A stretch of DNA of 64,000 nucleotides. Source: Bacillota bacterium. Its GTDB lineage: Bacteria; Bacillota; Sulfobacillia; JACIYH01. Made by a program: the position numbers and the translations under genes. The DNA is taken from assembly GCA_030019365.1 (NCBI GenBank), contig JASEFA010000003.1:248001-312000 (forward strand), given 5' to 3'. Positions 45,610-55,298 of this stretch are shown piece after piece. Numbering within the stretch: the stretch's first letter is position 1; every line of letters begins with the position of its first letter. The notes under the pieces were generated by a model that saw only the letters and a list, made by a program, of their open reading frames with translations, did no database searches and was not told the DNA's origin.

Positions 45610-47403
45610 ATGAGCACCATACGTCGCACAACTCTCGGGAACCTGGCCCTGGTCCTCTTCGTGGCCTTCCTGTTGCAGGTCGTGATGGCCACCGGCGGCC
45701 TGGTGGGCGACGCCCGCGCGGCTACGTCTCTCACCACCACCGGCGCCACGCTGTCCAAAACACCCGATGGGAAGGTGCACGTGACGGTCAGGTTGTCGCC
45801 CATCACAGCCGCCGATTTCAACGCTGGCTGGACGCTGAGGTTCAGCCTCCCGGGCCGCCAGGGCGTTGAGATCACCATGCCGGGCCTCACCTGGGACGTC
45901 GCTGGCCAGGTATACACTAGCGTGTACACAACTGGAGTCTACGCCAAGGTTTACGCCACGGTGTATGCCAACGTGTACCAGATGCTTCTCGCTCTGCACT
46001 ACCTGCCGAGCCCTGACGTGTACGTAGGCCCCGGCTATTACGTGCGCTTTACGCGAGCCGAACTCGACGGCACACCGCCCACGGTGTACCTTGAGGGCGT
46101 GTTCGAACCGCCGGAAGCGCCGCCGGTGACGCCGGTGCCCACCACGGTGCCGACCGACACTGGCGTGTTGCGCATCGACCCGGCGCGGGATGAGGCTGTG
46201 CTGAGGGTCGATGCCGCCAAGGTCGAGACGCTGTTGAAAGATCCCCAGGTGGCGGAGGTCCGGCTGGGCATCCCGGCCACGGTCGACGCCGGAACCCTGG
46301 CGGTGGACATACCGCCGGCCACGGTGACGGGCTCCGAGACATACCAGAAGCCCCTGGTGGCTGAACTGGGGGCGGCGGGGCAAATCGAATTGAGGCCGGG
46401 CACGGTCACGGCCGACGACCTGAAGTACACCGACGAGCGGGGTGTCGAGCGGCAGGGTAACCTGCGCATCGCCGCCTCCCGTCTCAGCCAGGATGAGGCT
46501 GCGCCGCTGCTGGCGACGGCAGACAGGTCCCAGTTCGGGAACCAGCAGCCGGTGGCCCAGGTGTACGAAGTCGAGGCCCAGGTGGTGGCCGACGGCAAGG
46601 TGGTAGGCACCGCGCCGCGAGCGAAGAAGCCCCTGGTCCTGGTGCTGACCTTTGACAAGGGCAAAGTGGACGCGTCCGGGGCACCCATCGAGACCACCAT
46701 GATCTACGTGTGGAACGAGACGGCCCAGACCTGGGATCCCTGCGCCAGCAAGGTGGACCCGGTTACCGGCAAGGTCACTACGGAGCGGCCTCGCCTGAGC
46801 AAGTACACCGTGATGGCATACAGGCGCACGTTCGCGGATATCGCGGGTCACTGGGCGCAGCGGGACATCGAGATCATGGCGGGTCGGTTGGTGGCCAGGG
46901 GTGTGACCCCCACCACCTTCCTGCCCGACGGTAAGGTGACCAGGGCGCAGTTCGCAGCCTTCCTGCAGCGGGCACTGGGCATCCCCGAGGAGAAGCCGGC
47001 GCAGCCGACCTTCTCCGACGTGGCTCCTGATGCCTGGTACTACGGCGCCGTGGAGGGTGCTGCCAAGGCCGGCCTGGTGCTGGGATGGGAGGGCAAGTTC
47101 CGGCCGGACCACCTGGTGACCAGGGAAGAGATGGCCACCATGGTGGTCCGCGGGATCGCCTACGACGGCAAGAAGGTGACCCTGGGTGAGCAGGAAGTGG
47201 CGACACTGCTGGCCGGGTTCACGGACCGTGGTTCGATCAGTGACTGGGCGCGCGATAACGCCGCCATAGCGGTGAAGGCCGGGATCGTCCTGGGCCGCAA
47301 GGTGGACAGCGAGCCGCCAGTATATGCTCCCAAGGACGATGCCATGAGGGCGGAAGCGGTGACCATGATCAAGCGCCTGCTCAAGTACCTGGGCTGGTTC
47401 TAG
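45610..47403 (+). CDS. S-layer-homology (SLH) domain surface protein
   Basis: A 597-residue exported protein. It has a signal peptide (basic RR, a hydrophobic core to about residue 30, cleavage likely after DARA). Three SLH domains fill the C-terminus (about 407-460, 467-520, 534-592): TFADIAGHWAQRDIEIMAGR, FSDVAPDAWYYGAVEGAA, FTDRGSISDWARDNAAIAV. SLH domains bind pyruvylated wall polysaccharide, so the protein is anchored on the outer face. Residues about 98-122 show a Val-Tyr repeat (VYTSVYTTGVYAKVYATVYA). The middle looks like beta-rich domains of unknown role. AAAGGAGGTGA, a full anti-16S match, precedes the ATG by about six bases. A terminator follows the stop. Confidence 0.93.
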   Translation: MSTIRRTTLGNLALVLFVAFLLQVVMATGGLVGDARAATSLTTTGATLSKTPDGKVHVTVRLSPITAADFNAGWTLRFSLPGRQGVEITMPGLTWDVAGQVYTSVYTTGVYAKVYATVYANVYQMLLALHYLPSPDVYVGPGYYVRFTRAELDGTPPTVYLEGVFEPPEAPPVTPVPTTVPTDTGVLRIDPARDEAVLRVDAAKVETLLKDPQVAEVRLGIPATVDAGTLAVDIPPATVTGSETYQKPLVAELGAAGQIELRPGTVTADDLKYTDERGVERQGNLRIAASRLSQDEAAPLLATADRSQFGNQQPVAQVYEVEAQVVADGKVVGTAPRAKKPLVLVLTFDKGKVDASGAPIETTMIYVWNETAQTWDPCASKVDPVTGKVTTERPRLSKYTVMAYRRTFADIAGHWAQRDIEIMAGRLVARGVTPTTFLPDGKVTRAQFAAFLQRALGIPEEKPAQPTFSDVAPDAWYYGAVEGAAKAGLVLGWEGKFRPDHLVTREEMATMVVRGIAYDGKKVTLGEQEVATLLAGFTDRGSISDWARDNAAIAVKAGIVLGRKVDSEPPVYAPKDDAMRAEAVTMIKRLLKYLGWF

Positions 47404-47419
47404 GGCAGAAGCGGAGCGC

Positions 47420-47460
47420 GGGGGTCGCCGGTTCCGCGGCGACCCCCGGTTCGTATTTCT
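47420..47460 (+). terminator. Rho-independent terminator after the SLH gene
   Basis: GGGGGTCGCCG (47420-47430) pairs perfectly with CGGCGACCCCC (47437-47447), an 11-bp stem with a six-base loop, followed by a T-containing tail (TTCGTATTTCT). Confidence 0.75.
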
Positions 47461-47483
47461 GGGGCAGCGATGCTCGCGCGGGG

Positions 47484-47536
47484 GGCGTCACGGGGCGATG
47501 GTCGCGGCGGCGGCGTCACGGGGCGATGGTCGCGGC
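47484..47536 (+). repeat. 25-bp direct repeat, period 28
   Basis: Two identical 25-bp copies, at 47484-47508 and 47512-47536, each beginning GGCGTCACGGGGCGATGG. They lie between the SLH terminator and the O-antigen-ligase-like gene. Confidence 0.85.
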
Positions 47537-47627
47537 CGGGGCGCCCGGTGCGAAGCAGTTTAGCGAGAGAGATGAAGTATTCAGGAGGCGCGGGGTAGAA
47601 CGCGCCGATGGCGGGGGAGGTCGGGTT

Positions 47628-50117
47628 TTGGCGGGTGTTGATGCGGCTCCACGCCCGCGCGACGGTGCGGCGGCGCGCGCGGGTGTGGGAGCCAGGCGGG
47701 TACTGAATATCGATACCGGGCCCCTGTACCGGGGCGGGCTGTACATATGCCTGGCCCTGGCTCCCTTTTTCCGCGGGCTGTTTTTCCCGGCCGAACTGTT
47801 GCCGGCTCAACTGGTGGTGGGGTTCCTCGGCCTCCTGTGGGTGCTGGACCACCTGGCCCGGGGGACGTCCCCCCTCGCGGAAGAGGCGGCGCTGAGGCCC
47901 TGGCACCGCCTGCAGGACTGGGGTGTGATCGCACTCTTTGCCTGCTATGCCCTCACGCTGGCCTGGGCGGTGGATGCCCAGGGGGCGGTGCGCGAGGCCC
48001 TCAAGGCGCTTACATACGTGCTGGTGTTCCTGATGGCGGCGGACCTGGCGGGGTCACCGCGGCGGGCGGAGGCCCTCCTGCAGGCGCTGGCGGTGGGTGG
48101 TGCCCTGGTGGCCCTGGTGGGGATCGGGGCCGCCTGCGGGGTGGTGGGCTTCCCGGGAGCTTTCGGCGGCAAGGCCATCATGTCCACCCTGCAGTACGAA
48201 AATGCCCTGGCCGGGTTCGCCATGGCGCTGAACATGGCGGTGGTGGGGTTGTGGGCCAGGCCCCTGGTGCGCCCGCGCACCCAGAGGGATCGCCGGCTGC
48301 AGGTGTTCTGGCGATTCGTCTACGCGGCCCTGGGTTACATGCTGGTGCTGGTGGTGGTGGGAACCCGTTCCCGGGGGGGATGGGTGATTTACCCGCTGGC
48401 GGCGGTGGCGGTGGTGGCCGGGATGGGGCGCGCCTACTTCTGGCGGGCCCTGTACAACCAGTTTCTGGTGTTCTCGGTGGCCATCCTGGTGGGCAAGCCC
48501 TTCTACGGGGCGGTCTTCTCCGGGGACGCGGCTGCCCGCCTGGGGGGCCTGCGCTGGTTCGGGGCCGGGCTGCTGGTGGTGCTGTTTGGTGAGGCTGCGT
48601 ACTGGCTGGCCGGCTGGCTGTCGGGTCGCTCGCGCATGACGGACCAGGTGCAGTCCGTCCTGCGCGGGCTGGGCATAGCCTACGTGGCCGTTGTGCTCAC
48701 GATCTACTTCTCGTATGCCGTGCGCGAGCTCCCCCTGGGGTGGAAGCAGGCCGTGCCCGTGCCCGTGGGGGAGACCCTGCCCACCGTGAGCCTGGAGGAC
48801 CAGAGCTTCCTCATCCGCATGTACGCAAACCGCGATGCCCTGCGCATCGTGCGCGATTACCCCTGGGGGACGGGCGGGGGCGGCTGGAACGTCCTCTATC
48901 ACCGGTACCAGAGCACCCTGTACTGGACCACCGAGGTCCACAACCATTTCTTGCAGGTGTGGGTGGAAGCCGGTACCGGCGGATTCCTCGCCTTCCTGGC
49001 CGTCTGGGTGGGTACCGGGATGGCTCTCTGGCGTCTGGGGCGGGTGGAGTCGGGGACCCCGCGCTGGCCCCTGGCCTGGGGGACGGGGGCGGCGGCCTTT
49101 ACGCTGGGGGCGCACAGCGCCCTGGACTTCGACCTCTCGCTCTCCGCCGTGGCCGTCTACCTGTGGGTGATGCTGGGGGTGGTGGCCGGCCTGGCGGGCC
49201 GCCTCTTCCAGCCCGCCGGCCGCGGTGTCCATCGCACCATCGAGCCTGCTGCCGGCGGGCACCGCATCGGTTACGCCAGGGTGGCCGCCATGGGGCTGGC
49301 GGCGGTGCTGGCGGTGGGGCTGATGTGGAGCTCGGCAAGGCTCTATGCTGCGGGGCGCCTGGGGGCGGAGGCGGCGCAGAGCATGGTCAAGGGCGAACTG
49401 GCCGACGCGGAGGAGAAGTTCCTGCGGGCGGCCGCCCTTGACCCCTTCACGGCCAGCTACGCCGCCGACCTGGCCCAGATCTACACCGCCGTCGGGGTGA
49501 TGTACCACGGCGAGGGGTCCTACTACGGGCAGGCCGACGAATGGCTGGGGCGGGCCCTCCGGGCGCAGCCCTGCTCCATCCGCCTGCGCATGGCGGCCTG
49601 CGATCTGCTCCTGCAGCGGGGCGAGGTGGATCGCGCCGCCCGCGAGGCGGAGGCGGTGCTGGACCTGGTGCCACTGGCCACCGAGTCCTGGGAGGGGGCG
49701 GCCCGCGCCTGGATGCTGGGGGCGCGCTTCCACCTGGACCGGGGTGCCCCGGCGGCGGCCCGAGCGCACATCGAGAAGATGCTGGAGCTTCCCGCGAGGA
49801 TGGAGAAGGTGAACGAGCGGCAGCAAGAGGTGCGCCGGGGATTGTACCGGGGTCCCTCGTGGACACCGGCCCTGCAACTGGCCCTGGGCCAGGCCCGGTT
49901 CCTGAAGGGCGACTTCGCCGGGGCGCTGCAGGATTTGGAGAAGGTGAAGGCTGACCGCAACCTGGGAGCGATGGCGCAGGCGTGGATGGCGGCCGCCCAG
50001 TACCGCCTGGGCCACCAGGCAGAGGGGGACAGGATTGCTCGCGACCTGACAGCGCGGGACGCGGGGCTGGGTGAGGAGATCAGACGACTGTGCGAGCAGC
50101 CCGTGGCCGGGTCGTGA
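47628..50117 (+). CDS. O-antigen ligase (Wzy_C)-like membrane protein with TPR tail
   Basis: About 829 residues. The N-terminal two thirds hold roughly 12-14 membrane segments with a large external loop that ends in the Wzy_C-type region (RDYPWGTGGGGWNVLYHRYQ, VHNHFLQVWVEAGTGGFLAF, HSALDFDLSLSAVA). The C-terminal 270 residues form helical TPR-like repeats (KFLRAAALDPFTASYAADLA, EAEAVLDLVPLATESWEGAA). Family members polymerise or ligate surface polysaccharides, or glycosylate proteins. I chose TTG 47628 because GGGGGAGG lies seven bases upstream; the frame is open from 47526, and a GTG at 47685 is possible. It heads the polysaccharide gene set; no glycosyltransferase is present. Confidence 0.82.
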   Translation: MAGVDAAPRPRDGAAARAGVGARRVLNIDTGPLYRGGLYICLALAPFFRGLFFPAELLPAQLVVGFLGLLWVLDHLARGTSPLAEEAALRPWHRLQDWGVIALFACYALTLAWAVDAQGAVREALKALTYVLVFLMAADLAGSPRRAEALLQALAVGGALVALVGIGAACGVVGFPGAFGGKAIMSTLQYENALAGFAMALNMAVVGLWARPLVRPRTQRDRRLQVFWRFVYAALGYMLVLVVVGTRSRGGWVIYPLAAVAVVAGMGRAYFWRALYNQFLVFSVAILVGKPFYGAVFSGDAAARLGGLRWFGAGLLVVLFGEAAYWLAGWLSGRSRMTDQVQSVLRGLGIAYVAVVLTIYFSYAVRELPLGWKQAVPVPVGETLPTVSLEDQSFLIRMYANRDALRIVRDYPWGTGGGGWNVLYHRYQSTLYWTTEVHNHFLQVWVEAGTGGFLAFLAVWVGTGMALWRLGRVESGTPRWPLAWGTGAAAFTLGAHSALDFDLSLSAVAVYLWVMLGVVAGLAGRLFQPAGRGVHRTIEPAAGGHRIGYARVAAMGLAAVLAVGLMWSSARLYAAGRLGAEAAQSMVKGELADAEEKFLRAAALDPFTASYAADLAQIYTAVGVMYHGEGSYYGQADEWLGRALRAQPCSIRLRMAACDLLLQRGEVDRAAREAEAVLDLVPLATESWEGAARAWMLGARFHLDRGAPAAARAHIEKMLELPARMEKVNERQQEVRRGLYRGPSWTPALQLALGQARFLKGDFAGALQDLEKVKADRNLGAMAQAWMAAAQYRLGHQAEGDRIARDLTARDAGLGEEIRRLCEQPVAGS

Positions 50118-50147
50118 CCCGGTGGTGAGGTGGGGGAGGGGTGGACG

Positions 50148-51479
50148 TTGGCAGTCTCCAGGAACGAAGTCATGGATCAGGGGGCGGAGCTACGGGAGGG
50201 TGAAATCGACCTCCGGCAACTCCTGCGAGTGCTGCGGAAGTGGTCGTGGGTGGTTGCCCTCATCACCGTGGTGGCAGTCATCAGCGCTGCTGTGCTCAGC
50301 TACTTCGTGCTCGACGCGGTGTACGAGGCCCAGGTCACCCTGATGGTCACTCAGGCCCTCCCCACCACCCAGCCCGGCGGGCAGCCCTTGCAGGGGCAGG
50401 GCCTGGAGCAGGTGATGGGCGTGCTGGCCCGGCTTCCCCAGATGACCCTGAATACCTACGTGGGTCAGTTGACCAGCGAGTCCCTCATGCAGCGGGTGCT
50501 GGACGCCCTGCACCTGGACCGCCAGGGGTACACGGCCCGCGGCCTGGCCGGCCTGGTGCAGGCCAAGAACATCAAGGACACCAACCTCATTCAGGTGACG
50601 GTTTCCCACACCGATCCCCACCTGGCGGCGGAAATTGCCAACGCCGTCTCCCGCCAGTTCGTCGACTTCGTGTCCGAACAGAACCGGGAGCAGATGGCCA
50701 AATCGGTGGAGTTCCTCGAGAAACAGAGCGCCGACGTAGAGGGGGAGCTCAAGGCGGCCCGGCAGAAACTCCACGATTTCCAGGTCCAGGCGCGCGGCGT
50801 GGCCGTGGTGCAGCAGGAGTTCGCCTCCAAGAGCGCGGACCTGGCGCGTATGCAGTCGGAAGCCGTCCAGCTCGGGGTGACCATCGACCAGTTGCAGGCG
50901 GGCGTGCGGGGGCTGCAGGGGACGCTGGCGTCGACGCCCAGGACGGTGGTGGTGGAGGAGGACGGCAAGAAGATCGAGCGGCTTAACGACGTGTACATCT
51001 CCCTGTCCCAGATGCTGGAGCAGAAGCAGGTGGAGCTTGCGGAGAAGCAGGCCCGTCTGGAGAGCACCCGCCGGTTCGTCGCCCAATTGGAAGCCGATCT
51101 GGCGGGCCTGCAGGCCGAACTGGTGGACAAGCAGGCCCGGGAGAGCGAACTGCAGGAGCGGGTCGATCAGCTGAACCAGACCTACCAGACCCTGCTGCAG
51201 AAGAAAACCGAGGTCCAGATCGCCCGTTCCATCAATCTGGGCGACACCTCCATCCTGCTGGTGTCCCCCGCGTACGTGCCTAGCCGCGCCGCCCGTCCCA
51301 ACCGGCAGCTCAATATGGCGGTCTCCGGGGTGCTGGGCGTCATGGTGGGGGTCATGCTGGCCTTCCTGCTGGAATACCTGGACAACACGGTGAAGAGCGC
51401 CGAGGACGTGCAGCGCGTGCTGGGGGCGCCGGTGATCGGCAACGTGCCGCTTTTCACCGGTGCCGATCGGGGGAGGTAG
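50148..51479 (+). CDS. Wzz/CapA-type polysaccharide co-polymerase
   Basis: About 443 residues. One membrane segment near residues 32-55, a long external region with heptad-rich coiled coils (about 190-370), and a second membrane segment near 390-410 preceded by the Pro-rich PAYVPSRAARPNRQ typical of polysaccharide co-polymerases. It controls chain length and in Bacillota activates the tyrosine kinase encoded next. I chose TTG 50148 (GGGGGAGGGG six bases upstream); ATG 50172 is possible. The BY-kinase start lies 4 bp after the stop. Confidence 0.86.
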   Translation: MAVSRNEVMDQGAELREGEIDLRQLLRVLRKWSWVVALITVVAVISAAVLSYFVLDAVYEAQVTLMVTQALPTTQPGGQPLQGQGLEQVMGVLARLPQMTLNTYVGQLTSESLMQRVLDALHLDRQGYTARGLAGLVQAKNIKDTNLIQVTVSHTDPHLAAEIANAVSRQFVDFVSEQNREQMAKSVEFLEKQSADVEGELKAARQKLHDFQVQARGVAVVQQEFASKSADLARMQSEAVQLGVTIDQLQAGVRGLQGTLASTPRTVVVEEDGKKIERLNDVYISLSQMLEQKQVELAEKQARLESTRRFVAQLEADLAGLQAELVDKQARESELQERVDQLNQTYQTLLQKKTEVQIARSINLGDTSILLVSPAYVPSRAARPNRQLNMAVSGVLGVMVGVMLAFLLEYLDNTVKSAEDVQRVLGAPVIGNVPLFTGADRGR

Positions 51480-51483
51480 GGCC

Positions 51484-52179
51484 GTGAACCTCTTACTTGT
51501 GAGTCACCGTCATCCCAAGTCGCCCGCCGCGGAGGCCTTCCGCACCCTGCGTACCAGCCTGGCCTTTGCCTCGCCCGAGCCGGTGCGCACCCTGCTGGTG
51601 ACCAGCGCCGCGCCCGAGGAGGGGAAGAGCACCATCGCCAGCAACCTGGCCGTGGCCCTGGCCCAGGCGGGGAAGCGGGTGCTGGTGGTGGACGCCGACC
51701 TGCGCAAGCCCCAGCAGCACCGCATCTTTGACGTGCCCAACCACCGGGGACTCACCAACATCCTGGTGGGGGAAGCCGAGGCGGGGGAGGTCTTGAACGC
51801 CACACCCGTGCCGGGGTTGGATCTGGTCAGCTCCGGCCCCATCCCTCCCAACCCGGCGGAACTGCTGGACTCCGAACGGGCGCGCTCCCTGTGGCCCGCC
51901 CTGGCGGCCCAGTATCAGTGTGTGCTGATAGATTCCCCTCCCCTGGTGGCGGTGGCCGACAGCGTCATCCTCAGCCCCCAGGTGGAAGGGGTGCTGGTGG
52001 TGGTGAGGGCGGGCCAGACGCGCACCGACCTCCTGCGGGAGTCGCGGGCCCTGCTGGAGAAGGCGGGGGCGCGGGTGCTGGGTGCCGTCCTCAACGAGGT
52101 GCGCCACGCCCCGCGCGACTACCGCTATTACTACTACTACCACAGCGAGCAGAAACGCCGTGCCTCAGAGGAGGAATGA
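51484..52179 (+). CDS. Tyrosine-protein kinase CpsD/CapB (BY-kinase)
   Basis: A 231-residue cytoplasmic kinase that autophosphorylates on C-terminal tyrosines and governs polysaccharide assembly. Walker A is SAAPEEGKST, Walker A' is VLVVDADLRKPQQH, Walker B is CVLIDSPPLVAVAD. The C-terminus carries the expected Tyr cluster YRYYYYYH. GTG 51484 follows GGGGAGGTAG. It pairs with the preceding Wzz-type activator and the following PHP phosphatase. Confidence 0.94.
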   Translation: MNLLLVSHRHPKSPAAEAFRTLRTSLAFASPEPVRTLLVTSAAPEEGKSTIASNLAVALAQAGKRVLVVDADLRKPQQHRIFDVPNHRGLTNILVGEAEAGEVLNATPVPGLDLVSSGPIPPNPAELLDSERARSLWPALAAQYQCVLIDSPPLVAVADSVILSPQVEGVLVVVRAGQTRTDLLRESRALLEKAGARVLGAVLNEVRHAPRDYRYYYYYHSEQKRRASEEE

Positions 52180-52209
52180 GGATCCGCAACGCAGCCGGGG
52201 GGTGCTCAG

Positions 52210-53007
52210 GTGGCAGCGCGTGCCAGAGGGGACGAGGCTACCGTGACGCGGGTCGGGACGGCAGCGGTGGGGGTTCAACCCGCGCGCGGGGCGACGCGGG
52301 TCGTCTGCGACATGCACGTACATGCGTTGCCGGGTGTGGATGACGGTGCCTCCGACTGGGACGAGAGCCTGGAGATGGCCCGCCAGGCGGCCGCCTGCGG
52401 AGTCACCCACATGGTGGTGACGCCCCATTACCTCCCCGGCGTGTACGACGCCGACACCTGCCTGGTGCGGAAACTTACCGGGGAGTTCCGGGAGCGCATC
52501 GCTGCGGTGGGGACACTCCTCGAGGTGCTGGAGGGTTCCGAGGTGTTCCTCTCCCTGGAGGTTCCCGACCTCCTGCGCAAGGGTGTCCTGATGACCCTGG
52601 GAGACGGTGGTGGCCACTTACTGGTGGAGATCCCGGCGGGCGAGTTCCCCGGCTGGACCGGCGAAGTTCTGTTTCGGGTGCGCGCACAGGGCGTGGTGCC
52701 CGTGTTGGCTCACCCGGAGCGAAACCGCGTCCTGCAGCAGAGGCCCGGCCTGCTGGGCGACCTGGTGAGGCAGGGAACGCTGGTGCAGGTGGAGGCGGGG
52801 AGCCTCACCGGGCTGCACGGCCGGCGCGCTCAGGCGGTGGCAGAACGCTGGATCCGGCAGGGGTGGGCGCACATGCTGGGGTCTGACGCCCACGGAGCGA
52901 CCGGTCCCCGGACGCCCGCGCTATTGCGGGATGCCCTGGCCAGGCTGGGGGGCCGTGGCGCTGGCCTGGCTTGCCCGCGCGGCGTGCTGAAGCCGTGTTC
53001 GGGTTGA
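52210..53007 (+). CDS. CpsB/CapC-type tyrosine phosphatase (PHP family)
   Basis: A 265-residue metal-dependent phosphatase predicted to dephosphorylate the BY-kinase. PHP motifs are DMHVHALPGVDDGA, TPHYLPGVY, VLAHPERN and GSDAHG. About 35 N-terminal residues before the first motif have no clear homology, so a later start (for example GTG 52243) is possible. It lies 30 bp after the kinase gene. Confidence 0.9.
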   Translation: MAARARGDEATVTRVGTAAVGVQPARGATRVVCDMHVHALPGVDDGASDWDESLEMARQAAACGVTHMVVTPHYLPGVYDADTCLVRKLTGEFRERIAAVGTLLEVLEGSEVFLSLEVPDLLRKGVLMTLGDGGGHLLVEIPAGEFPGWTGEVLFRVRAQGVVPVLAHPERNRVLQQRPGLLGDLVRQGTLVQVEAGSLTGLHGRRAQAVAERWIRQGWAHMLGSDAHGATGPRTPALLRDALARLGGRGAGLACPRGVLKPCSG

Positions 53008-53071
53008 CCTGCCCCGTAGCTCGTTGGAGGCGCCAACCTATCTGCGCGGGACGTGTTGAGGAGGATGTCGT

Positions 53072-53731
53072 ATGAGTCTGGTGCCTGACAGGACCGCGTC
53101 CATCCGGGTCCTGGTGATCGAGCCGGAGACCCTGGCGAGGGAAAGCCTGGTGCTCGCCCTGCAGAGGGCGGCTGGCTTTTCCGCCCGCGGCTGTCCCCCC
53201 GAGCCGCGCCAGGTGGTGGAGGCCGCTCGCGCCTTCACTCCCCATGTGGGTCTGCTGGCGGTCACGCCCGACGGGGAACGTGTGGTGGAAGCCCTGGCCG
53301 GCGGAGCCCCGGACGTGCGTATCCTGGGGGTGGCTCCCACCCCCGACCTCATCTCTGCTTACCGCCTGATGAAGCTGGGCGTGGCGGGACTGATCCCCAG
53401 TTCTGTCGACATCCACGAGATGCTGCTCGCCCTGCGGGCGGTCGCCTCCGGCTATGCCGTAGTGGCCCCCGACGTGCTGAACGGGCTCATGGAGCAACTT
53501 GCCTCCCGGGGTCGCGGCCGATTCTCAGCGGCTTCCCAGCGCCTGACCCCCAGGCAACTGCGTATAGTGGGGGCGGTGAGCCAGGGCCTCACCGATGCCC
53601 AGATCGGCCGAGCCCTGGGTATCAGCGCCTCCCTGATCAAAGCGGAGGTCAAGTCCATCCTGCGCAAGACGGGGGCTCGGAACCGGACGGAGGTGGTGGC
53701 CCTGGCCCTCCGCCGCGGCCTCATCTCCTGA
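53072..53731 (+). CDS. LuxR/NarL-type regulator with degenerate receiver domain
   Basis: A 219-residue regulator. The C-terminal helix-turn-helix is typical (LTPRQLRIVGAVSQGLTDAQIGRALGIS then VKSILRKTGARNRTEVVALA). The N-terminal domain has the receiver fold, but the acidic pair is EPET and the phospho-acceptor position reads VGLLAVTPD, with Ala where Asp is expected. It is therefore probably not controlled by phosphorylation. GAGGAGG precedes the ATG. Its place between the phosphatase and the second Wzz gene suggests it controls this polysaccharide cluster. Confidence 0.85.
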   Translation: MSLVPDRTASIRVLVIEPETLARESLVLALQRAAGFSARGCPPEPRQVVEAARAFTPHVGLLAVTPDGERVVEALAGGAPDVRILGVAPTPDLISAYRLMKLGVAGLIPSSVDIHEMLLALRAVASGYAVVAPDVLNGLMEQLASRGRGRFSAASQRLTPRQLRIVGAVSQGLTDAQIGRALGISASLIKAEVKSILRKTGARNRTEVVALALRRGLIS

Positions 53732-53768
53732 CCGCGCGGCCGCAGGCGCGCTCGCCCATGCACTCCGC

Positions 53769-53791
53769 CGTCACGTCCCGACCACGTGACG
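53769..53791. promoter_or_regulatory. Inverted repeat between the regulator and second Wzz gene
   Basis: CGTCACGT-N7-ACGTGACG, perfect 8-bp arms. It is 38 bp after the regulator stop. It could be a terminator (a moderately T-rich TGTTGTCTCCGTGTTG follows) or an operator. Confidence 0.4.
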
Positions 53792-53983
53792 CGCCCGTGT
53801 TGTCTCCGTGTTGTCGGCCGCAACCTCAGCGCTTGCGGTGCTAACGTTGTGCGCATTTCAGATCGATAATGCTTCCGGTATGAAAGGGGAATTGGCTGGC
53901 GCGTCGAATTCCCCGACGGGAGCGGGGCGAGCCCGGGGTGGTCCGGGCAAACCCTGCCTTTGCATTCCGGGAGGTTGGGCGAC

Positions 53984-55258
53984 TTGGATGAGGAGATCTC
54001 GCTGCGGGAGATGGTGGAGGCGCTCTGGCGGCGCCGGGTGATCGTGGCCGGCGTCACCGGGGTGGCCGTCCTGGCGGCCGCGGTCCTGAGCTTTTGGGTG
54101 TTGCCCCCCGTATTCGAGGCGCGGGTGGTCCTCGCCGTCAGTCCGCCGCGCGAACCTGCGGCACCGCCTGCGTCAGAGGCGGACGGGTTGCTGGACTCGG
54201 TGGGCGTTTCTCTCCCTTCCGGCCTCGAGGCATACCGCATCCAGCTCACGCATCCCGACGTGCTGCAGAATGCCATAGCTCGCGCCCACCTGGGTTTGAG
54301 TCCGGAGCAACTGGCGTCCAGTGTGGATGCCAGGGTGCTCAAGGACACCAACCTCATCGAGGTTAAGGTGAGGCGCGGTAGTGCCCAGGAGGCGGCGCTG
54401 CTGGCCAACGCCCTGGTGCAGGAGTATGTCGTCCACGTGGGTGCCTTCGGAGCGCAGCGATCCGACACCGCCGTGGCCTACCTCAAGGAGCGGATGGCAG
54501 AAACGGAGACGGCCCTGGGGGACGCCATGCAGAACTGGAAGAAGTTCCTGGAGTCACCCCGGGGCACCCAGGAGTTGAACGCTGAGATTCAGGCTTGCAT
54601 CCAGTCCCTGACGGGTGTCAAGCGGGAAGCGGAAAGCCTGGCGGTGGAGGCGGAGGGACTTTCGGCCGCGCTGGCCGAGGCCAGGTCCGTGGCGGAAGAG
54701 CAGCCACCTCTTCTGAAGGCGCGGCGTTCACTGGTGGAAGACGATGCCCTGCGGGAGTTCCTGGCCGGGTTGCCGGGCGGTAACCGCAGCGCTTTGGGCG
54801 CGGTATCGGTGGTCGACGAGGAAGTCAACCCCGCCCACGTGGAGGCCGTGAACCGCCTCAACGACCTGCGCGTCCGCCTGGCAGAGTGTGTCAGCCGGCG
54901 TAATGGCCTCCTCAAGGCGGCAACGTCGACCCAGCGTGAGTTGGAAGCCCTTCGCCTGGAGCTGGCGGAAAAGGAACTGGAAGAGGAACAACTGCAGACC
55001 CGCCTCCAGACGCTGAGGGACGCCTACCTGGGCCTGTCCAAACGTTACGAAGAAGTGCGCATGGCGGAGCCCGCCTGGCTCGCCCAGGCGAGCATCCAGG
55101 TGGTGGCTCCTGCCGTCGTACCGCCGGAGCCGGTGCGTCCCCGCAAGGCGCTGAACATCTCGGTGGCGGGAGTGCTCGGTCTCATGGCGGGTGTCTTCCT
55201 CGCCTTCTTCCTCGACTACTGGGAGCGCTCTGCCCCTGCCCGCGCTACCCCCGCCTGA
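53984..55258 (+). CDS. Second Wzz-like polysaccharide co-polymerase
   Basis: About 424 residues with the same layout as the first Wzz-type protein: a membrane segment at about 18-42, an external coiled-coil region (about 170-375) and a C-terminal segment at about 390-412 preceded by [16 protein letters not shown]. The two share the stretch [18 protein letters not shown], so they look like diverged duplicates. TTG 53984 follows CGGGAGG. No kinase gene follows. It may set a second chain length or serve a different polymer. Confidence 0.83.
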   Translation: MDEEISLREMVEALWRRRVIVAGVTGVAVLAAAVLSFWVLPPVFEARVVLAVSPPREPAAPPASEADGLLDSVGVSLPSGLEAYRIQLTHPDVLQNAIARAHLGLSPEQLASSVDARVLKDTNLIEVKVRRGSAQEAALLANALVQEYVVHVGAFGAQRSDTAVAYLKERMAETETALGDAMQNWKKFLESPRGTQELNAEIQACIQSLTGVKREAESLAVEAEGLSAALAEARSVAEEQPPLLKARRSLVEDDALREFLAGLPGGNRSALGAVSVVDEEVNPAHVEAVNRLNDLRVRLAECVSRRNGLLKAATSTQRELEALRLELAEKELEEEQLQTRLQTLRDAYLGLSKRYEEVRMAEPAWLAQASIQVVAPAVVPPEPVRPRKALNISVAGVLGLMAGVFLAFFLDYWERSAPARATPA

Positions 55259-55298
55259 CCCCACCCCGCCCGCGTGCGCTCGCTGCCTGCCGCTGGGG

